Assembly (NCBI RefSeq): GCF_900116665.1
Contig: NZ_FPBK01000007.1
Location: 118,715 to 182,714, forward strand
Length of the DNA: 64,000 nucleotides
From: Pustulibacterium marinum
Lineage (GTDB): Bacteria; Bacteroidota; Bacteroidia; Flavobacteriales; Flavobacteriaceae
Direction: 5' to 3'
Positions within the stretch are counted from its first letter, which is position 1, and the number at the start of each line of letters is the position of its first letter. This document shows, piece by piece, positions 58,287 through 64,000 of the stretch. The notes beneath the pieces were generated by a model that ran no database searches, had not been told where the DNA came from, and saw only the letters and a program-made list of their open reading frames with translations. A program made the translations under genes and the position numbers.

Positions 58287-60074
58287 TTATTTTTCTCTTA
58301 CAATAGCTGGTCTTGCATCCTTTGGGCTTACGGTTTGACTGCAGTTTACAAAATTGATACCTTCTGCATATCTAATATAATATCCCCAAGCCGGAAGCAT
58401 ACCGAAAACACTGTATTCAGGATAGTTTCCTTTGTACTCACCGGGTGTATTTGGGATGGTGGTAGCTCCGCCTTTAAATGAATGAACTTTTACGTTATCA
58501 AAAGTAACATTCTTTATTTTGTGGATATTTCCATCTAAGTTGATACCGCTGATACAACTCCCAATTTGGTCAGTAATATTTCTGAAATCTAGATTAGAAA
58601 ATGTAATCGTATTCATAGACCCAATTTTTGCAGGCGCATCTGAAGGTCTATGGCTTCTTTTTCCGGCAGAATGTAATAGGAAAAAAGCATTAGCGGAAGT
58701 TTGTAGATTGATCCTATCAAAAGTGATGTTAGAGAAATCGGCTCCATCCAATCCCTGAAGAGAAATGGCGCATAGGCCTGCTCTTCCAGATCCATTGATA
58801 GCGATATCCTGAAGTAAACAATTAGTGAAAGATCCGTAAGTTAAAGTACCAAACTTTATTTTATTGCCTGTGGTGCCATTTATAGTTACATTTTTAATAG
58901 TCATATGATCAACCCCTTTTGTGGAGCCGCTTTTAGGGCAAATGGCATCATCTTGACATAAAATAGTACTATTGGTAATGGTTACATGGTGGGAATCACA
59001 AATATCAATTCCATCTTTATTGACTCCGTAAGCAGAGGTATTTATATTAATTCCGTCTACATGTACACTATCACATTCCAAAATCACAAAGTCCCACATA
59101 GCACTGTTTACGATGTCTATATTAGCCACTTTTACTTTTTTGGAATACGCAACATACAAGGCCATAGGTCTTAGAATTTCATCTTTGGTGTGATCCCAAA
59201 TGGAGCAATCTCCATTACCATCAATGGTACCACCACCGGTAATGATTAAATTGTCTGCATCTTCTGCATATACAAAAGCTTCTTTCAACTCCCATCCACC
59301 ACCGCCTAGAACTCCGTCTAACCAAATATTTGCATTATCAGCATGTTGAGTGATTGAGGGATAAAGAGCATTATCTTGTATGCCTTTCAATACGGCAGAT
59401 TCATCAATCCATAGGGTCATGTTCGATTTCAGTTTTATTTGCCCCGACATGAAAATTCCGTTAGACAGTATTACGGAACCACCAGTAGTACAGGCATCAA
59501 TGGCTGCTTGAATGGCTTCGGTATCATTTGTCTTTCCATCACCTTTTGCACCATAATTTTTTACATCGTAGTGTTTTCCATCAGGACTGCAAATTCCATT
59601 GTCATTGGAGATGGCAATATTGTCTATGTGTAGACGGCCATTTGAGCTGTTTGATTTCAGTTGGATTGTATTAGTACCAGCTTGTAAGGGGATAGTAACT
59701 CGTTTCATCCAATAATAATTCCAGTCATCAAAATGAGATGAAAAGGTTAAAGTATCTATAGTGATGCCATTTACAATTAGTTGATAAGAAAGATTTTTAC
59801 CACTTGCATTTGCATATTTAATTAAGAGCGTGTGATTTCCCTTGGTGGTACTACGTATATTATCCCATTCTACAAATGATCCGTTGCTTCCCATTTCAAG
59901 ATAACCAGTTCCTATATATGGAAAATTAGTTGTGCTCACTGTACAGCTAGGAGATTTAGCTGTGTAGTTTTCGCCTTCATAATAAGAGGTGTTAAAAGAG
60001 GTTATATCTTGAGCATGTATGAACCCAAATAGTAATAGAAATATTAGCGATAAATTGAGTTGGTGAAGTTTCAT
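58287..60074 (-). CDS. GH28-family glycosidase with N-terminal CBM6/35-like module
   Basis: Pectin-type backbone hydrolase (polygalacturonase-like family), exported with signal peptide ending IHAQ. 595 residues. Residues about 25-155 form a beta-sandwich carbohydrate-binding module (YYEGENYTA, GYLEMGSNGSFVEW, LHIDNIAIS). GH28 right-handed helix follows from YDVKNYGAKGDGKTNDTEAIQ. Catalytic acids: D354 in VNKDGIDI and D375/D376 in CQDDAIC. The usual GHG is replaced near TTGNKIKFGT, a pattern seen in divergent GH28 enzymes, so galacturonan specificity is uncertain. No SusCD pair is linked to it in the window. Confidence 0.85.
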   Translation of the reverse strand: MKLHQLNLSLIFLLLFGFIHAQDITSFNTSYYEGENYTAKSPSCTVSTTNFPYIGTGYLEMGSNGSFVEWDNIRSTTKGNHTLLIKYANASGKNLSYQLIVNGITIDTLTFSSHFDDWNYYWMKRVTIPLQAGTNTIQLKSNSSNGRLHIDNIAISNDNGICSPDGKHYDVKNYGAKGDGKTNDTEAIQAAIDACTTGGSVILSNGIFMSGQIKLKSNMTLWIDESAVLKGIQDNALYPSITQHADNANIWLDGVLGGGGWELKEAFVYAEDADNLIITGGGTIDGNGDCSIWDHTKDEILRPMALYVAYSKKVKVANIDIVNSAMWDFVILECDSVHVDGININTSAYGVNKDGIDICDSHHVTITNSTILCQDDAICPKSGSTKGVDHMTIKNVTINGTTGNKIKFGTLTYGSFTNCLLQDIAINGSGRAGLCAISLQGLDGADFSNITFDRINLQTSANAFFLLHSAGKRSHRPSDAPAKIGSMNTITFSNLDFRNITDQIGSCISGINLDGNIHKIKNVTFDNVKVHSFKGGATTIPNTPGEYKGNYPEYSVFGMLPAWGYYIRYAEGINFVNCSQTVSPKDARPAIVREK

Positions 60075-60200
60075 AAGTTGGTTTGTTAATATCTTTATTT
60101 TTAATACTAAAAGAGTTTATTGCAAAATAGCCGATTTTAATGCTAAAGTATTTAGTTCTTATGTTTCATTATTTGTTCAAATTGTTTCAATCTTTTAATC

Positions 60201-60395
60201 TTATTCATTCCTACGGGGAGTAGAAATTGGAATTGATGAAATATGAAATGATTTGTATGTTTTTTGATAGAATAAATAATCTTTTTTAACCGAATCTAAG
60301 GAAATGTTATTGTATGATGTCTTATATTTAAAATACAGTTTACGTTTCTCTACTAGTTGTTGGTCAAGAGGATTGTACAGTTCTGCTAATAACAT
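60201..60395 (-). pseudogene. Remnant of a maltose/galactoside-type O-acetyltransferase
   Basis: 64 codons. MLLAELYNPLDQQLVEKRKL matches the N-terminal Mac domain of sugar O-acetyltransferases (typical form MLAGELYNPFDPELVEER). The left-handed beta-helix that should follow is absent; the rest (VKKDYLFYQKTYKSFHISS) is unlike the family. It lies 15 bp downstream of the acyltransferase gene. Either a truncated gene or, less likely, a free Mac domain. Confidence 0.5.
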
Positions 60396-60410
60396 TTTTA
60401 AGTATTCATG

Positions 60411-61550
60411 TTATTTTGTTTTAGAATGAAGTATTTTTTTAGTGAGCCATTTTCTTATGGGAATATCAAAGTATTGTAATGCAACATAAGCAGTTATAAT
60501 AGAAATTAATAAAACAGCGATGGCTGTTGGCCAAGCATTTTCTAAAGTAATGTTGTGGTTTATTACCCAGGCATAAAACACATACACAATAGGAAAGTGG
60601 GTTATATATAGCGGATACGATAGGTCTCCCAAGAACTTAGATAGCTTCAAGGTAGTTGTTGGTTTATGGGTACTATTAGCCCCTAATAACAGAATTATAG
60701 GAAACACAATAACAATAGCTATGATATCATACAAACTATTCATCCATAAATCTGAGTGACCTCCCAATCTTGGAAAGACAAGTACAGCTATTAATAAAAA
60801 GGCACACACAAAGAAGTTACCAGATATAGTTTTTTTGAGTCCAGTTCTACACAATAAAATACCAGCTAGAAATGGAAATAATAAACGTGCAAAACCAATA
60901 TGAAGTTGTTCGACGCTTAAAGACCAACCACCAATAATATCTCCACTACTACTAGTAAATGCTAAATGAATTAATAGCCCGCCTGCAATCAATGTAAGTA
61001 CTGTTAGTACCTTGTTATTTAATTTTCTTAATACTAAGGCGTATAGGATGTTGGCAATATATTCAAAAAATAGAGACCATGCCGGACCATTTAAAGGGTA
61101 CATCTCTTGCCATCCTCTAATATCCATACTAAGTGGTACCGGAATTAAAAACCAGCCTAAGATCATAATGAGTATCACTTTCCACACAGGGGTATTGTGT
61201 ACTATAGGAAATAAATTGGCGGCATCACTAAAATAAAACAAGAGTGCTCCTAAAGTCATTCCCGAAATTATCATGGGTTGTAATCGGATGATACGTCTTT
61301 GAAAAAAGCTTTTTAAGTTCATGGAGTTCCAACGATCATCATAGGCATGAGCAATTACAAAACCGGAGAGCATAAAGAAGAAATCTACTGCTAAATAGCC
61401 GTGATTCAATAATTGCTTTGTATGGTCTCCATTTGAAAAGATTTCAAGTATATGAAATAATACCACAATAATAGCGGCCACCCCTCGTAAACCGTCTAAT
61501 ATTTCAAAGTGTTGCTTCGTGTCTTTAAATATGGTTGTCTGTGAATTCAT
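60411..61550 (-). CDS. OafA/YrhL-type membrane O-acyltransferase
   Basis: Integral membrane enzyme that acylates a glycan or small molecule. 379 residues, about ten helices. Acyltransferase-3 marks: FEILDGLRGVAAIIVVLFH with the catalytic His, GYLAVDFFFMLSGFVIAHAY, and FLGDLSYPLYITHFPIVY near the end. The acceptor is unknown. It is followed by the Mac-domain remnant and preceded 21 bp away by the DeoR-type regulator gene, all leftward. Confidence 0.9.
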   Translation of the reverse strand: MNSQTTIFKDTKQHFEILDGLRGVAAIIVVLFHILEIFSNGDHTKQLLNHGYLAVDFFFMLSGFVIAHAYDDRWNSMNLKSFFQRRIIRLQPMIISGMTLGALLFYFSDAANLFPIVHNTPVWKVILIMILGWFLIPVPLSMDIRGWQEMYPLNGPAWSLFFEYIANILYALVLRKLNNKVLTVLTLIAGGLLIHLAFTSSSGDIIGGWSLSVEQLHIGFARLLFPFLAGILLCRTGLKKTISGNFFVCAFLLIAVLVFPRLGGHSDLWMNSLYDIIAIVIVFPIILLLGANSTHKPTTTLKLSKFLGDLSYPLYITHFPIVYVFYAWVINHNITLENAWPTAIAVLLISIITAYVALQYFDIPIRKWLTKKILHSKTK

Positions 61551-61571
61551 AGAGCGAGATTATATTTGTAA

Positions 61572-62321
61572 TTAATAGATGAGAGCATTTTGATCCGTAT
61601 AAGGTAATAAAGCGATATTATCAGATGAGAGTTCTGTGATCAAGGCAAATACTTCATCCATATCACAAACTTTAAAAGGTTGTTGTGTCCCCAGTTTATC
61701 AGCAGTAGCGGTAACAATTGTTTTTTTTGCAAACAAGCGCATCATTCTTTTTAAGTTAGCCTCCTCTTTGTGAGTTGATGTGATGCCGTAGGTACTATCC
61801 AGAGCACAAGGACTTAAAAAAAAGAAATCTGCCACATAATTAGATACATCGTCCATGGTTTGCATACTAAATATGCTTTGCGTATCTGAATGGTATGTAC
61901 CTCCCACTAATAATACCTCAATAGTTGATTTAGTATCTAATATAGGAATTAATGCTACATTATGGGTAATGATACGAAGCTGAAGATGATCTGGTATTTG
62001 AGAAGCAATGAAGGTATTTGTACTGCCGGAATCCATAAAGATGGTAGCTCCATCGAATAAAAAAGGAATCACTTTTTGGGCAATGATTTCTTTTTGTTGT
62101 TGCTGTGTAATATAGCGTTCTTCATAAGTGCTCGAGGTATTGGGAATTTTATGAATACCAGATGCTGTGCTATAAGCAATTTGGTTTTCCGATAAAAAAG
62201 CACAATCCTTTTCTAAATCTAATTCGGATATCGAAAATCGTTCGATGATGTCCGTAAAGGAAATGAAGAACTTTTCCTCTAAGGTATTGATAATGGATCG
62301 TAAACGAATTTGTCTATTCAT
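61572..62321 (-). CDS. DeoR-family transcription regulator
   Basis: 249 residues. N-terminal winged helix (about 1-60), weakly conserved, and a C-terminal DeoR sensor domain: DGATIFMDSGSTNTFIASQIP, RIITHNVALIPIL, EVLLVGGTYHSDTQS, and TATADKLGTQQPFKV. Such proteins usually respond to sugar phosphates. It may control the acyltransferase gene 21 bp downstream or the divergent AraC-type gene. Confidence 0.85.
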   Translation of the reverse strand: MNRQIRLRSIINTLEEKFFISFTDIIERFSISELDLEKDCAFLSENQIAYSTASGIHKIPNTSSTYEERYITQQQQKEIIAQKVIPFLFDGATIFMDSGSTNTFIASQIPDHLQLRIITHNVALIPILDTKSTIEVLLVGGTYHSDTQSIFSMQTMDDVSNYVADFFFLSPCALDSTYGITSTHKEEANLKRMMRLFAKKTIVTATADKLGTQQPFKVCDMDEVFALITELSSDNIALLPYTDQNALIY

Positions 62322-62501
62322 TAGCTTAATATCAAATTATATAGGATATGATGTGATAACTGCTCTTTTTCAAGAGCAGTTTCAAACAAATAAAGCAACC
62401 TTTTCTTGGATATGATTGGTTACAAATGGATGCAACAATAATGGTAGTTGCCACAACTTTTAATGCACACAAATGTATTCAAGAGACTAAGTTTCTAATT
62501 G

Positions 62502-62535
62502 TTGGTTATTTTTTAATTATTGTTGTATATTTTTG
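62502..62535 (+). promoter_or_regulatory. Promoter of the AraC-type regulator gene
   Basis: TTG (62502-62504), 23-bp spacer, TATTTTTG (62528-62535), an exact -7 match, 27 bp before the start codon. The 241-bp gap to the divergent DeoR gene probably holds both promoters. Confidence 0.52.
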
Positions 62536-62562
62536 CAATAGTATTATTTTTAATTATAGTTT

Positions 62563-63423
62563 ATGAAAAAATTAAAATATAGTATTATACCTCAAAGTGA
62601 AACAAGTTCTTTTTTCTTTGATCATGTACACATTTCTCCATCGGATCAAATTGCATTTCATCAGCATGAAGAATTGGAAATATCGTATATTTTGAAGGGA
62701 CAGGGAACCCGTGTCATAGGGGATAAAATGGAACGTTTTTCTCAAGGAGAGGTTATTTTTATCCCCTCCAATGTTCCGCATTGTTGGTCTTTTGATGCAG
62801 ACAAAGTAGACGATGAAGGGAAAATAGAAAATATAACACTTATTATTCATAAAGAGGTGCTGGAACGTCTAGCACTTAATTTCCCGGAATGTGTGTTAAG
62901 TATTAGGACACTTTTAGATATTCGTACAGGATTGTCGTTATCACTCGCGGCTATAGAAAAGGTGCAATTCCTTTTAAGACGTATGGTTAAGGAGAACGAT
63001 TTGGAGCGTTTAAGTTCGTTATTATTGATTGTGCAAGCTATTGCTACTACTGCTCATGTACATCGAGAAGTTGGTGATGCCATCCATAAAAAAAATTCTT
63101 CAAATAAATTGCATCTTATTCACCGATATGTCATGCATAATTTTCAAAGACATATGACCATAGAAGAAGTTGCGAGTACTGTGCAAATGAGTAAATCTTC
63201 ATTTTGTATTTTTTTTAAACGAGAAGTAGGGATGACTTTTATTACATTTTTAAACGAATTTAGAGTGAAATCTGCCTGTAAAATGTTGAATGAAACTGAT
63301 AGGAGTATAGCAGAAATATGTTATGCAGTTGGATTTACAGATATACCTCATTTTAACCGAACATTTAAAAAAGTACTAGGTGGTACGCCTACAGAGTTTA
63401 GAAGGCGAATTTTAAAGGTATAA
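62563..63423 (+). CDS. AraC-family regulator with cupin sensor
   Basis: 286 residues. N-terminal cupin (about 20-100) with FHQHEELEISYILKGQGTR and FIPSNVPHCW; C-terminal double helix-turn-helix (about 185-283) with MTIEEVASTVQMSKSSFCIFFKREVGMTF and EICYAVGFTDIPHFNRTFKKVLGGTP. Proteins of this layout control sugar catabolism. It is divergent from the DeoR gene; targets are not evident in the window. Confidence 0.9.
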   Translation: MKKLKYSIIPQSETSSFFFDHVHISPSDQIAFHQHEELEISYILKGQGTRVIGDKMERFSQGEVIFIPSNVPHCWSFDADKVDDEGKIENITLIIHKEVLERLALNFPECVLSIRTLLDIRTGLSLSLAAIEKVQFLLRRMVKENDLERLSSLLLIVQAIATTAHVHREVGDAIHKKNSSNKLHLIHRYVMHNFQRHMTIEEVASTVQMSKSSFCIFFKREVGMTFITFLNEFRVKSACKMLNETDRSIAEICYAVGFTDIPHFNRTFKKVLGGTPTEFRRRILKV

Positions 63424-63746
63424 TTGCAATTAATTCTAAAACTTCATTTAAGTATGACGTTATGATATATTCAATGATTATGTTTTTTTTATAAGTTGAT
63501 AACTTACAATTAGTGATAAACATAATTTCTTTCGGAAGAACTTTTTTACTTATTCCTTTTCTATCAGTTTGATTGTAGTGATAAAAGTTTGTTGGTTAAC
63601 TACTCTTTTTTATTTGTTCTAACCAAAATTGCTATATAATCGTATCTAAAAATGACCTCTCAAATGATGTTATATTGAATAGAATCGTAGAGAAGTGTAT
63701 TAGTATGTAACCTATAAAGAATATTATATACTATTAAATCTATTGA

Positions 63747-63772
63747 AGAGCTCCGTTTAGGAGTTCTTTTTA
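63747..63772 (+). terminator. Terminator downstream of the AraC-type gene
   Basis: AGAGCTCC (63747-63754) pairs with GGAGTTCT (63760-63767), including one G-T, loop GTTTA, then T-rich. It is 320 bp after the regulator stop, so it may end a longer transcript. Confidence 0.7.
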
Positions 63773-63864
63773 GTTTTAAATGCCACCAAATGAGTCTGAA
63801 AAATGTTAAAGTTTAAACTTTAACAGTGTGTTGTACCTATGTTGTACCCAAGAAATAAAGTCCA

Positions 63865-63896
63865 TAAAAAAAGGCCTTCGATTTCTCGAAAGCCTT
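63865..63896 (-). terminator. Minus-strand terminator near the right edge
   Basis: Read leftward, AAGGCTTTCGA pairs with TCGAAGGCCTT (63872-63896 region, one mismatch) and is followed by a T-run (63865-63871). It would end a leftward transcript coming from beyond 63900, possibly a tRNA. Confidence 0.6.
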
Positions 63897-64000
63897 GATT
63901 TTACTAGTAGCGAAGACGGGATTTTCATTCGCTCTATTCTCGTTTCAGATGGTCTAGTTATCAGTACAGTATATTTTTTAAAAAGCCATAAAAACACCTC

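Larger units (their letters stand above)
63424..64000. other. Gene-free right end of the window
   Basis: No convincing coding frame. It holds a plus-strand terminator (63747-63772), a minus-strand terminator (63865-63896) and a short sequence that resembles the 3' end of a tRNA read on the minus strand (63905-63920). The small minus-strand frame 63806-63997 spans these structures and is not believed. Confidence 0.45.

Noticed and set aside
63806..63997. 63-codon leftward frame at the right edge
   Set aside because: It crosses a terminator hairpin and the tRNA-like fragment and has no recognisable motif.

Overview
The window reads as chromosome from a Flavobacteriaceae-type member of the Bacteroidota. 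The evidence is two SusC/SusD pairs, a hybrid two-component regulator and a SusR-like regulator, a type IX secretion (T9SS) sorting domain, bacillithiol synthesis, a fused CcsBA, low GC, and promoters of the TTG-N19-23-TAnnTTTG type. Genus and species cannot be fixed from the sequence alone.

Layout. (1) 1-2040: conserved chromosome, with a partial uridine kinase, a Bcr/CflA-type exporter and tRNA-Pro(TGG). (2) 2041-39205: a probable integrated island. A tyrosine recombinase starts 228 bp after tRNA-Pro. It is followed by two complete polysaccharide utilisation loci (PULs), two decayed and abutting insertion sequences (IS982 and IS1595 families) and a gene fragment. (3) 39257-57733: mostly conserved genes, including a serine hydrolase, maf, a UbiA-type prenyltransferase, a KdsC-like phosphatase, a DUF2520-type protein, truncated hemoglobin, CcsBA, glutathione peroxidase, the agmatine-to-putrescine pair, a Cys/Met PLP enzyme, bshB1, tRNA-His, an M28 peptidase, a pseudouridine synthase, a barstar-like protein and small secreted proteins. 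(4) 57734-64000: a second accessory stretch with a CBM-GH28 enzyme, the remnant of a sugar acetyltransferase, an OafA-type acyltransferase, and divergent DeoR and AraC regulators.

PUL 1 (4261-20278) looks like a fructan locus, most likely levan. It holds a fructose-type periplasmic sensor fused to a histidine kinase, receiver and AraC domain; an MFS sugar importer; an exo-type GH32; SusC; SusD; a surface binding lipoprotein ending in a DUF4960-like domain; a divergent endo-levanase-like GH32; a PfkB fructokinase; and a second DUF4960-like protein carrying a T9SS sorting tail. The inferred flow is surface endo-cleavage, SusCD import, periplasmic release of fructose, MFS uptake and phosphorylation.

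PUL 2 (22185-36692) looks like a dextran (alpha-1,6-glucan) locus: SusR-like regulator, SusC, SusD, SusE/F-like binding protein, GH66 dextranase, GH31 and SusB-like GH97. Levan and dextran are both made outside the cell from sucrose by other bacteria, so the island as a whole may serve to scavenge sucrose-derived exopolysaccharides (inference).

Most original points: a second, T9SS-tailed DUF4960-like protein in the fructan operon; a 15-bp direct repeat between the SusR-like gene and its susC, with related motifs upstream of the regulator; repeated TTACCT-type motifs between tRNA-Pro and the integrase; strong hairpins inside both PUL operons; a barstar-like gene with no visible RNase partner; and a hairpin with T-tract running straight into the start codon of a pseudouridine synthase.
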